Below are positions 43,582 to 51,617 of a stretch of 64,000 nucleotides of DNA, piece after piece. Origin of the DNA: CAYRUD01 sp964427425 (lineage in GTDB: Bacteria > Chlamydiota > Chlamydiia > Chlamydiales > FEN-1388); assembly GCA_964427425.1 (NCBI GenBank), contig CAYRUD010000013.1, forward strand, positions 1-64,000, given 5' to 3'. Under the pieces are notes generated by a model. It was not told the DNA's origin and ran no database searches. It saw only the letters and a list, made by a program, of their open reading frames with translations. The number at the start of each line of letters is the position of its first letter. Position 1 is the first letter of the stretch. The translations under genes and the position numbers were made by a program.

Positions 43582-44073
43582 ATGGGCATGATCACCAATG
43601 ACGGATTTGGAGCTCAATCAAATCATTATTCATATGATATCGACTCAAACCCCTTAAAGAGAAAGTTATTCCACGATTATATCTCAGACATTACGCTCCC
43701 TTTAGAAAAGCGGTATAAAGTTGAAATTGAGGCTGATGCGATGTGCCCCAATGGCTTTATAGACAAAATTGCGCCCCCTGATCCCTATAAAGGGCCATCA
43801 ACCCAAGCCAAGACCAATAATTTGGCAATAGGTTGTTTTGCTAATCACTACGAACGAATGAGTGCGATTCAATACAGTTCTATCTCAGATTATGTAATCA
43901 ATACGAGTGACCCGATGTCCCTTGATAACGAAAGTGAAGTCATATATGACAACTCCGACGAAGATGGAATAGCACTCAACCTTCTTAATGGACTATGTCC
44001 TCAAAAACAAGCACAATGTAATATTACCCTTGGCTTTGACATAGAGATGGCCGATCATATGAGCGAACTTTAA
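43582..44073 (+). CDS. KRK-family paralogue 2 (lacks C-terminal domain)
   Basis: A 163-residue protein with the family N-terminus: NPLKRKLF (residues 24-30), then LPLEKRYKVE and APPDPYKG. After a middle part it stops at residue 163 without the helical C-terminal domain found in the other copies, and the three frames downstream do not restore it, so it is a truncated or naturally short member. A perfect hairpin spans its stop codon. Function unknown. Confidence 0.58.
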   Translation: MGMITNDGFGAQSNHYSYDIDSNPLKRKLFHDYISDITLPLEKRYKVEIEADAMCPNGFIDKIAPPDPYKGPSTQAKTNNLAIGCFANHYERMSAIQYSSISDYVINTSDPMSLDNESEVIYDNSDEDGIALNLLNGLCPQKQAQCNITLGFDIEMADHMSEL

Positions 44074-44084
44074 CGAGTTCGCTC
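44061..44084 (+). terminator. Hairpin over the stop codon of paralogue 2
   Basis: GAGCGAACT / AGTTCGCTC forms a 9-bp perfect stem with a 6-base loop that includes the TAA stop (44071-44073). There is no T tract. It may act as an RNA 3' end stabiliser or as a weak terminator. Confidence 0.4.
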
Positions 44085-44328
44085 TCGATTGATACAAGTC
44101 AATATTTATACTTTCTAGTCGACAATAGCTTTCCCTACTAAAGCGCTTACACATAGGTGATCTGAGATCATCTAAACCACCTGAAAGCCATTTAATCACC
44201 AAATGGCTAGAGATTCGCTATTTAATCAACCACTTTTAGATAATATATAGTTTAAATTAAACTTAGATATTCAGATAATAAAGTCAAAAAGACAATGCTT
44301 CACACTTATAAAACAGTAATTAAAACTT

Positions 44329-45147
44329 ATGATTAACACTGATTCCAATATGTTAAAAAGGAAAATTGACGACCACTGGCGAGATCTTTTATTTTCCAAT
44401 CCCTCCGACAAGCTCTACAAATATGAACATGGATCTGGAGAAGGTAAAGGCGACGCTATTGATCCACCAGCCCCGTATGAAGCGCCTTTATCTACAGAAA
44501 CGACAAATACAGTCGCTCAACAGATCCTTTCGCAATCTTTTTCGCTCAATCAGTCTTCAACATCAGAGATGATGGATGACTCTCAAGATGAAAATACTGC
44601 ATACCTCTACCAACATTTCGACACTATCAACTCTTCTAGTAATAGAAATAAATTGACAATCGAGTTTCCACCTTCTTTACTTCCTGATTCAGAAGAGCTT
44701 GAAGAGTTTCTCTTCGAGCAGGCAAGACTATATTTACTGTCTCATGATTCTTCAGCCCTATTCTCGCAGGGAAATGACCCACTAGACTCTCAAAGGGATA
44801 GTCTTACTGTGGACGAAGAACAAAGATCTACTCTCCTTTATACAGACTCACCTACCTCCACGCTGCTTGAACAAACTGAGCTAGAATCACACAAGAGCGG
44901 CGAACAAGAACAAGTAATGATCGAGGTCGTGAAGTCACTCTCTTCATTTCAGAGTCGGCTAGTTACAGGATGGCAAATGGGTGATAGCGATATGATCCAT
45001 CAGATTTTTGATGAGCTTGATAAATACATTCAGTTTTTGAGGACAACCCACGCATTCCTTTCAAGACAAGAAGACTACATTCCACTTGTTTACAGGCATG
45101 TGCCTATCATCTATACTGTCTTTGGAGCGGCATTTACACATCTGTAA
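44329..45147 (+). CDS. KRK-family paralogue 3
   Basis: The longest member (272 residues). It begins MINTDSNMLKRK (basic motif at residues 9-12), then NPSDKLYKYE and IDPPAPYEA. The middle is acidic with Ser, Gln and Glu stretches. The C-terminal domain reads VKSLSSFQSRLVTGWQM, FDELDKYIQFL and YIPLVYRHVPIIY, matching the other copies in the spacing of helices. There is no signal or membrane segment. ATG 44329 is chosen; AAACTT precedes it. Unknown function, candidate effector. Confidence 0.6.
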   Translation: MINTDSNMLKRKIDDHWRDLLFSNPSDKLYKYEHGSGEGKGDAIDPPAPYEAPLSTETTNTVAQQILSQSFSLNQSSTSEMMDDSQDENTAYLYQHFDTINSSSNRNKLTIEFPPSLLPDSEELEEFLFEQARLYLLSHDSSALFSQGNDPLDSQRDSLTVDEEQRSTLLYTDSPTSTLLEQTELESHKSGEQEQVMIEVVKSLSSFQSRLVTGWQMGDSDMIHQIFDELDKYIQFLRTTHAFLSRQEDYIPLVYRHVPIIYTVFGAAFTHL

Positions 45148-45292
45148 ACTATTATTCAACCTCTGCGCGCGCGAAAAGAAAAACCTGCCCGATGAAGCAT
45201 GCCTACTAGATGCTCTTTAGGCGTTATTAAATTGAAAAACCCTCACCTATAGCATCAAAACCATTTCCTACCATAAGAGCAGAGCTTAATTT

Positions 45293-45922
45293 ATGATCCA
45301 CAATTACCTTCATAGACAACTCTATGATTCTGTCTTACAAAACACTAACTATTACTGCGATGGGACTTCTTCAGAAAAGAAAAGAAAAATCCACGATGAT
45401 GGAGTATGCGTTTCCGAGTTCCCCTATCCTCAGGAAAAGCTCTTCAAAATAATAAAGGGAAATTATGGAAAAAGTGACGGATGTGAGCCTCCTGAGCCAT
45501 ACGTAGGGTCAAATAAAATCCAGTCGTTTATTGATGGATTTTGCTTCTTTACGCATCAAGGCCCTACGCATCAAGACTACTTCACTAGTTCACAGATGGA
45601 TACAAATGAAGATTTAGAAATTGAGGATGATAATAACTCTACTCAAATCATTCCCGCTTTCATACAAAACACATACTACTATAACGAGGTTGTTAATTCG
45701 CTCACTCTATTTAATGATAGATTTTCAGCTGCTTATCAACAAGAAAATCAAAGTGAAATTAGAAACCTTGTAAAAGAGCTCCAAAAACTCTTTTATGAAT
45801 CAGGAATTGAAGATCCTATCTACCATGAGACACATGTAATACGATATCTGGTTAAAACATATGTCCCTATCTTGAGCTCTACAGAGGAAGGAAAGACCTT
45901 CTATCTTTTCGACAATCTGTAG
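45293..45922 (+). CDS. KRK-family paralogue 4
   Basis: A 209-residue member. It begins MIHNYLHRQLYD, with SSEKKRKIHDD (KKRK at 29-32), then PQEKLFKII and CEPPEPYVG. The C-terminal domain (VNSLTLFNDRFSAAYQQEN, VKELQKLFYESG, YLVKTYVPIL) is complete. The KKRK stretch fits the classical monopartite nuclear localisation consensus, which is suggestive only. No signal peptide is present. It shares the MIHN start with paralogue 5. Confidence 0.6.
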   Translation: MIHNYLHRQLYDSVLQNTNYYCDGTSSEKKRKIHDDGVCVSEFPYPQEKLFKIIKGNYGKSDGCEPPEPYVGSNKIQSFIDGFCFFTHQGPTHQDYFTSSQMDTNEDLEIEDDNNSTQIIPAFIQNTYYYNEVVNSLTLFNDRFSAAYQQENQSEIRNLVKELQKLFYESGIEDPIYHETHVIRYLVKTYVPILSSTEEGKTFYLFDNL

Positions 45923-45944
45923 ACTTTCGAAATATTCTGAGCAC

Positions 45945-46012
45945 AAGTAGGCACTATTTTTACTTTTGGATACTTTTTAAAGAGCCATCCTATCCATTGT
46001 TAGCGCCTACTT
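45945..46012 (+). terminator. Possible terminator after paralogue 4
   Basis: AAGTAGGC pairs with GCCTACTT, 8 bp, enclosing a 52-base loop, and is followed by TTTTT. The long loop weakens the call. Confidence 0.35.
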
Positions 46013-46124
46013 TTTCCCCTGTTCTCCTTCAATCAAAAAAAATCTCACTGACTTCTTGAAGATACCTTTATAAAAACATGTAAGAGTAAGCCCCCTTTCA
46101 AATCAGATAAAAGAAGAGTCAGAT

Positions 46125-46745
46125 ATGATTCACAACTTTTCAAACGCAACTACGAGCGCTAATTGGAATTTTGACGAAAATAGGCCTCCAGAAATCGAGA
46201 GCGAAGTTAATCCTTTGAAAAGGAATCCTCCTTCAGACTTCTTTACTCCGGAAAAAAAGCTTTATAAGATAAAGGGAGATACTGATGGAAAAAGCTCCGG
46301 CACCAAGCCTCCGATTCCTAACACTGAGGGCAGGGTTAATTCCTTTATTCAACAATTTCCTCTCTTCATGCAAGCACCACTCAACGAATTCTCTCTTGAA
46401 GAGTCTGAGTTAGATCTTACGCAGCATTTCAATGATAACATGATTCTCTCTGACACTGAAGATGATGAGGGAATGCCTAACTTTTCCACTTCTTCGCAAA
46501 CTGGGACGACATCCCATACTTATCAATTAGAAATCATTGAGATGATTCGGTCATACAATGCTCTCTTAATGAAAGCCTATCACGGAAGCAATGAAGAAGA
46601 AATTACTTGTATTATTGCAAGCTTGGATCAATATATCCTTGAGCTTAAGGTAACCCTTAACGACGATGAGCTTGAGAGAATTTTAGAGGAGTTTCTGCCG
46701 GCGCTACATTTTGATGAAGTACATCTAGACCCATTTTCCTTCTGA
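46125..46745 (+). CDS. KRK-family paralogue 5
   Basis: A 206-residue member beginning MIHNFSNATT. The first basic motif is degenerate (NPLKRNPP instead of LKRK), but the second block is strong (TPEKKLYKIKGD), followed by KPPIPN. The C-terminal domain reads EMIRSYNALLMKAYHGSN, IASLDQYILELK and ILEEFLPALH. It is the last of the cluster and ends before a long hairpin. An AAAGAAGAGTCAGAT region upstream could serve as ribosome binding site. Confidence 0.6.
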   Translation: MIHNFSNATTSANWNFDENRPPEIESEVNPLKRNPPSDFFTPEKKLYKIKGDTDGKSSGTKPPIPNTEGRVNSFIQQFPLFMQAPLNEFSLEESELDLTQHFNDNMILSDTEDDEGMPNFSTSSQTGTTSHTYQLEIIEMIRSYNALLMKAYHGSNEEEITCIIASLDQYILELKVTLNDDELERILEEFLPALHFDEVHLDPFSF

Positions 46746-46759
46746 GAATCATTTCCTCC

Positions 46760-46806
46760 AGCTCTTACCACATGCTCTCTTTAGCAAATGAGCTGTGATA
46801 AGAGCT
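46760..46806 (+). terminator. Long hairpin closing the KRK cluster
   Basis: AGCTCTTA (46760-46767) pairs with TAAGAGCT (46799-46806), and the interior CCACA/TGTG and GCTC/GAGC extend it. It is followed by TTTCCTCGCCTTTT, a poor T tract. Confidence 0.55.
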
Positions 46807-47439
46807 TTCCTCGCCTTTTAACTATATATCGTGAATATTCCACATAATCTACTCGACAAAAGACAGCATTAATTTATAATTAAAACACTAATTAATAATA
46901 ACTGGACAATATACAAACAAGCCATCCAGTCATTATTATATTAATCATTATCGCCACAATAATACATTATTAAACAAGTTTAAAACTCAAACGACAAAAA
47001 GTGGAAGAACTGGTCTTGCATTCCAGCTAGCATTAAAGAAGTTCTAGAGTGCTCAAATATACATTAACAATCGCCATTCAAAGCAATGATTCAAATCGCA
47101 TCCAGCTCATTGCCGACGAACTATATTTGTTTCTCTGATCGTGTAAAACTGAATATTCAAAACAACTCAGCAGTAATGCTATTCTACAATTAATAAGTGA
47201 AGACTCCCCTCTCTTAGTGGAGAACCCATTATAGCCAGCTATATTCTTGAAAAGTCTATCTTTAATAGAATCGCTTCATCACAAACATTCCGTAGATAAA
47301 AATAGTCAACCTTTTTACTTCAAACATTGCCCCTATCCTGATAGCATGCTATTTGAATATGGGCTTATACTATTAACTCATGTTTTCGCCAGCCCATCTT
47401 TTTTCTAGTTAGTTTGGAGAAGGTGAATAATTTACCGCT
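46807..47439. other. AT-rich intergenic region
   Basis: About 630 bp with no supportable gene on either strand. The part at 46860-46980 is almost pure A/T with repeats of TTAATTA type. The last 40 bp hold the ribosome binding site of the aspartokinase gene (GGAGAAGG). Confidence 0.45.
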
Positions 47440-48330
47440 ATGACAGAACATTCTGATCAACCTGTCTTCCCTTCAAACACCATTGTTATGAAATTTGGTG
47501 GCGCCTCACTTGCCACCCCAGCGCACTTTGATCGAATAGCCGATATTATCATTGCCAGAGCTCGATTCGTTGAGCAACTTGTGATCGTCGTTAGCGCAAT
47601 GGGGAAAACGACTGATGAGTTAATCGCTCTTGCATATTCCGTTAATGGGAATCCTCCACAAAGAGAATATGACATGCTCTTAAGCGTCGGAGAGAGAATC
47701 AGCATGGCTCTCCTTGCGATGGCGCTTGCAAAACGCGGAATCCGAGCGCTCAGTCTAACAGGGAGCCAGTCTGGGATCATTACCTGCTCTACACATCAAG
47801 ATGCCAAGATCGTTGACATACGCCCTAAAAGACTGATTCACTCGCTTCAAAAAGGAAATATTGTGATAGTTGCTGGCTTTCAAGGTGTAAGCCAAGAAGG
47901 AGAAATCACAACCCTAGGTAGAGGAGGCTCTGATACTTCCGCGGTAGCTCTTGGAATCGCGCTAGATGCTCAATGTATCGAGTTCTATAAAGACGTTCCC
48001 GGCTTATTCTCCAAAGATCCAAAGAACCATGAGGATGCTCAATTTCTGAAAAGCGTTACTTATGACGAAGCTTTAGAAATTCTTTCTCAAGGAGGCCGAA
48101 TCTTACATGCCCGTTCTGTCAAGATGGCAAAACGACATAGTATTCCCTTACGAATCCTACCCTTCGATCCATCCTCAATCCAAGATGAAGATCAAATTGC
48201 AGGAACCATTATTGAGGATCATTTCGCAACAAGACCTCTCTTAAAAACATATGAAAGACCTCAAGAAACTGCTGAGGAAGACTCACATCATGATGAATGC
48301 CTGGCAACGTTAGCCTCTCAATCTAGATGA
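47440..48330 (+). CDS. Aspartokinase, catalytic domain only
   Basis: A 296-residue aspartate kinase: MKFGGASLATPAHF for the nucleotide-binding Lys, VVSAMGKTTDEL, SVGERISMALLAMAL, GFQGVSQEGEITTLGRGGSDTSAVALG and FYKDVPGLFSKDP are typical. It phosphorylates aspartate for lysine, diaminopimelate and threonine synthesis. The C-terminal ACT domains that give feedback control are missing: only a 40-residue acidic tail follows, and the next gene starts 52 bp later. It is not next to other dap genes here. It could be an unregulated or a specialised copy; a second lysC elsewhere cannot be seen. Confidence 0.85.
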   Translation: MTEHSDQPVFPSNTIVMKFGGASLATPAHFDRIADIIIARARFVEQLVIVVSAMGKTTDELIALAYSVNGNPPQREYDMLLSVGERISMALLAMALAKRGIRALSLTGSQSGIITCSTHQDAKIVDIRPKRLIHSLQKGNIVIVAGFQGVSQEGEITTLGRGGSDTSAVALGIALDAQCIEFYKDVPGLFSKDPKNHEDAQFLKSVTYDEALEILSQGGRILHARSVKMAKRHSIPLRILPFDPSSIQDEDQIAGTIIEDHFATRPLLKTYERPQETAEEDSHHDECLATLASQSR

Positions 48331-48382
48331 TTATTTCTTCTATTGATACTTAAAACTTCAATTAACATGAGTATACTCACTA

Positions 48383-48886
48383 ATGTCCTTCACACGAGCG
48401 TCACTTCTTCGAGCAGCCTCTATGACATGGTTCTCAATAGGCTTATTCTTAATGACTCGCGGCATCGACCTTATCGTCCCTGATGTCGATAGCTCTACTA
48501 TCCCTCAAGCAACACAAAAAAACATGTCTCCTCTCTTCAATTGGGCATGCTCATTCACAGGCATCACAAGCGTAGAGATATCTCTTTTCTTTATTCTTTT
48601 AGGACTTGTCCTAGGCATGATAAAGGCACGGACAATCTTTAAAAACGCCGTTATGAAGAATGTGGAGCGAATTTTACAACTTCCTGAAAAGACATCTCTC
48701 ATCCAAGCTTTCGCTAAGAAAGATTACATCATCATGGCTTCAATGATGCTCTTTGGATTTCTTTTGCGAAGTTTAGGTGTATATGATGACTTGCGTGGAT
48801 TAATTTTGGTAGCTGTAGGAGCAGGCCTTATTCAAGGAGCTTTACTCTATATTCAAGCTCGCCACATATCCTTAAAAGACATGTAA
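48383..48886 (+). CDS. Small polytopic membrane protein
   Basis: A 167-residue membrane protein with about four hydrophobic helices (near residues 10-28, 60-78, 112-130 and 135-155) and short loops. I do not recognise the family. It lies 52 bp behind the aspartokinase and may be cotranscribed. It ends at a strong terminator. It could be a small transporter subunit; nothing in the sequence proves this. Confidence 0.55.
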   Translation: MSFTRASLLRAASMTWFSIGLFLMTRGIDLIVPDVDSSTIPQATQKNMSPLFNWACSFTGITSVEISLFFILLGLVLGMIKARTIFKNAVMKNVERILQLPEKTSLIQAFAKKDYIIMASMMLFGFLLRSLGVYDDLRGLILVAVGAGLIQGALLYIQARHISLKDM

Positions 48887-48901
48887 TAGCTTACAATTAA
48901 A

Positions 48902-48921
48902 AAGAGGGGAAATCCCCTCTT
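48902..48921. terminator. Bidirectional intrinsic terminator
   Basis: AAGAGGGGA / TCCCCTCTT forms a 9-bp perfect stem with a minimal loop, followed on the minus strand by TTTTT. It separates the membrane protein from the convergent kinase-like gene. Confidence 0.8.
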
Positions 48922-48924
48922 AAC

Positions 48925-49947
48925 TTATTGCGCTTCTAAAAATCGGCCATACTCTTCTACAGCCTTCTTATGGGAGTCATGGTATGCTTGGACAAGCAAT
49001 GGTTGCTCTTTCTTAAGCCAGCTTAAAAGCGGCTTAAGACGCTCCAAATCCTTCTCAAAACTCTTTAACGTCCTCAACTCCGCTTTGAAGACAAGTTTTC
49101 CACCATCAATATAGATAGCTTGATCTCCTAAGAACCCGAGGTTATTCTTTCGAATAAGCGCGCCATCTGTATCTTGAATTCCTCTCTTCGAGCAATGAAG
49201 GAGAAGTTGGAAAATTTGATCCAGCCTCTTTGCCGCTTCGTCGACTTTGCCTGCAGCGACAAGCTGAGAGATCGTTGGTTTAATATGCATTGCTTTCTTC
49301 TGGAGCATAAATTGATAGTTATCAAGATCAATGAGATGCTCATTTCCTAAAAGATCAACGATTGTTATCGTCTGAAAAAGACCTTTCGACTTATTCAGAT
49401 GCATGAACAACATCGCCGTCTCATCTTTCGCATAATCCCAGCTCGTCTTAAAGCTACGGAGGAGATACTCCTTCCGTCTGTTTAACGATGCAATTCGCCC
49501 CTTTCTCCATTCGCTGAAGACAGGCACGTCCAGAATTGATGCAATGATATTTGGCAAACGCAGTCTTTGATACCGGAAGAACTTAATGACATATTGGCGA
49601 TCTTCGCTCTCAAAAGCGTAGCATTGAAATCCATGTCCTAAGTAGTAAAACTTTTGATTGAGCACGCTTTTCGCTGTCTCAAGATCTTTGTCACTATAGG
49701 CAACATCCCAACGAGCTTCATAAGGAACTTCATCCTGGATCTTGTAAATGCGAAATCCTTCGCCTCTTCCTTCCCACCATTGAATCCCCTTCACTAAGGC
49801 AGAGATAAAAAGAACGAGCACAAGCCATCGCTTGATATTGTAGAAGAGCCGAGATGAAAAAAATGAAGAATTGATAGTAGACACTGTTACTTTCTTTGGG
49901 CTAAAAACTTTGGAAGAAAAAATTATAAAGAGTAAATTGCAATTCAT
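48925..49947 (-). CDS. Membrane-anchored kinase-like protein (degenerate)
   Basis: A 340-residue protein with a single membrane helix near residues 38-55 and a soluble domain. Residues near 100-125 read YYLGHGFQCYAFESE then YVIKFF, which looks like a protein-kinase Gly-rich loop and VAIK lysine. Further on, RGIQDTDGALIRKNNLGF and IYIDGGKL stand in the places of the HRD...N loop and the DFG motif, but the residues are altered. It may be a pseudokinase or a divergent small-molecule kinase facing the periplasm or cytosol. Start is uncertain, with an alternative ATG not far downstream. Chlamydia-specific families like this may exist; I did not identify one. Confidence 0.55.
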   Translation of the reverse strand: MNCNLLFIIFSSKVFSPKKVTVSTINSSFFSSRLFYNIKRWLVLVLFISALVKGIQWWEGRGEGFRIYKIQDEVPYEARWDVAYSDKDLETAKSVLNQKFYYLGHGFQCYAFESEDRQYVIKFFRYQRLRLPNIIASILDVPVFSEWRKGRIASLNRRKEYLLRSFKTSWDYAKDETAMLFMHLNKSKGLFQTITIVDLLGNEHLIDLDNYQFMLQKKAMHIKPTISQLVAAGKVDEAAKRLDQIFQLLLHCSKRGIQDTDGALIRKNNLGFLGDQAIYIDGGKLVFKAELRTLKSFEKDLERLKPLLSWLKKEQPLLVQAYHDSHKKAVEEYGRFLEAQ

Positions 49948-49998
49948 GCAACTTAAGCATCTTTCATTGCCATAAGAGCATACGAAATGCTCTAAAAA

Positions 49999-50030
49999 AA
50001 AGAGATGGGTGATTTCTCAACCATCTCTTT
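49999..50030 (-). terminator. Intrinsic terminator of gatB
   Basis: AAAGAGATGG / CCATCTCTTT forms a 10-bp stem with a 12-base loop; on the minus strand it runs into a tract of eight T residues. It lies just after the gatB stop. Confidence 0.85.
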
Positions 50031-50035
50031 TAAGC

Positions 50036-51553
50036 CTACTTAAACCTTCGTTCAATAGCTTCTTTTAAAGCGACATGAACCGCATCGGGTGTCGCGGACC
50101 CCTTAGTCTCCTTCATCACCTGACCAACTAAGAAAGCAAAGACTCGGTCTCTTCCACCGAGATATTCTTTAACAGTTGGCTCATTCGCCATGACTACACG
50201 ATCAGCAATTTCTCGTAAGAGAGACATGTCGCTTACTGGCTTATATGATGGATTTGCCGCTACAATCTCTTTTGGAGTCTTCTCAGGATGTTGGACCATC
50301 TCATCAGCGATAAGCTTAGCAATCTTTCCGGTCACTTCTTGATTGGAGACCATATTGACAAGTTCTGCGATCGACTGAGATGAAATACCGCTTTGATAGA
50401 CGGCTTTTCCCTCTTCCTTTAAGCGACCGGTAAACTCAACAGCGATCCAGTTAGCAAGAGCCTTCGCATTTGGACATACACGAAGCGCTTCCTCAAAAAA
50501 GGCTGCCATCTTCTTATCAGAGGTAAGAAAATAACTTTGAAGCTGCGAGAGTCCGAGCTCATTCATATAACGACGCTCTTTCTCTAATGGAAGCTCAGGC
50601 AGAAGATGATGAATCTCCTCTATTTCATTTTGTGTAACGACCAAAGGCAAGAGGTCAGGGTCTGGAAAATAGCGATAATCCTCGGCGTTTTCCTTGTCGC
50701 GCATCAAGATAGTTTTTCCAGTCTCTGGATCCCAGCGATATGTCGCTTGAGACACAACTTGATCTGGCGAGACATCTGAGTGCTTTTCATACAAAGCAAT
50801 CTGGCGATCAATCTCATGCTCGATAGCAATTTCGAGGTTCGAAAAAGAGTTCATGTTCTTGATTTCGATTCGATTTCGAAACCCTTTTTCTCCCTCTTTA
50901 CGAACTGAAACGTTCACGTCAAAGCGGATAGACCCCTCTTCCATGTTGCAGTCAGAGACATCGATATAATCGAGGATCGATCGGATAGCCATAGCATATC
51001 CAACAGCATCTTTTGCCGATCTCATACATGGCTCAGACACAATTTCAATGAGAGGAACGCCTGCGCGATTAAAATCAACTCCAGCAAACGAGGAAAAGTG
51101 CTTCAGCATCCCAGCATCATCTTCGAGCTGGACTCGATTAATTTGAAATTCTTTTTCAACGCCATCGACAAGCGCTTTAATTCGTCCTCCACGGATCAGC
51201 GGATGATCGTACTGTGTGATCTGATAGTTTCGCGGGCAATCTGGATAAAAGTATGACTTTCTATCAAAGCGGCTATAGTGCTGCACTTGACCTTGAACTG
51301 CCAATCCAAAGAGAATAGCTTTTCGAACAGCTTCTCTATTCAATACAGGTAGAGATCCTGGAAGAGCTATTGATAGCTCACTTATATTTGCATTTGGAGC
51401 ATCTCCAAAGCGGTTTGCATCGGAGCTGAAAAGCTTCGACTTTGTATTCAACTGGGCATGGATCTCAATGCCGATAACAGGCTCCCATCCTTTTCGTGAC
51501 CCACTTGATACCGAAGTCATTGTCTCAGCATCCTCGAGAGAATTTTTTGCCAT
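50036..51553 (-). CDS. gatB: Asp/Glu-tRNA amidotransferase subunit B
   Basis: GatB with GatA and GatC converts Glu-tRNA(Gln) and Asp-tRNA(Asn) to the correct amides; chlamydiae lack the direct enzymes. The 505 residues hold the full GatB: WEPVIGIEIHAQLNTKSKLF, RKSYFYPDCPRNYQITQYD, the zinc-free kinase core, and a C-terminal YqeY-like domain. The gene is downstream of gatA by 64 bp. Confidence 0.97.
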   Translation of the reverse strand: MAKNSLEDAETMTSVSSGSRKGWEPVIGIEIHAQLNTKSKLFSSDANRFGDAPNANISELSIALPGSLPVLNREAVRKAILFGLAVQGQVQHYSRFDRKSYFYPDCPRNYQITQYDHPLIRGGRIKALVDGVEKEFQINRVQLEDDAGMLKHFSSFAGVDFNRAGVPLIEIVSEPCMRSAKDAVGYAMAIRSILDYIDVSDCNMEEGSIRFDVNVSVRKEGEKGFRNRIEIKNMNSFSNLEIAIEHEIDRQIALYEKHSDVSPDQVVSQATYRWDPETGKTILMRDKENAEDYRYFPDPDLLPLVVTQNEIEEIHHLLPELPLEKERRYMNELGLSQLQSYFLTSDKKMAAFFEEALRVCPNAKALANWIAVEFTGRLKEEGKAVYQSGISSQSIAELVNMVSNQEVTGKIAKLIADEMVQHPEKTPKEIVAANPSYKPVSDMSLLREIADRVVMANEPTVKEYLGGRDRVFAFLVGQVMKETKGSATPDAVHVALKEAIERRFK

Positions 51554-51617
51554 AATTTTTTTACACGTATACGTTAACGTTAATGGTATAAAATGCGTAT
51601 CAAATCAGCTAAATCCC

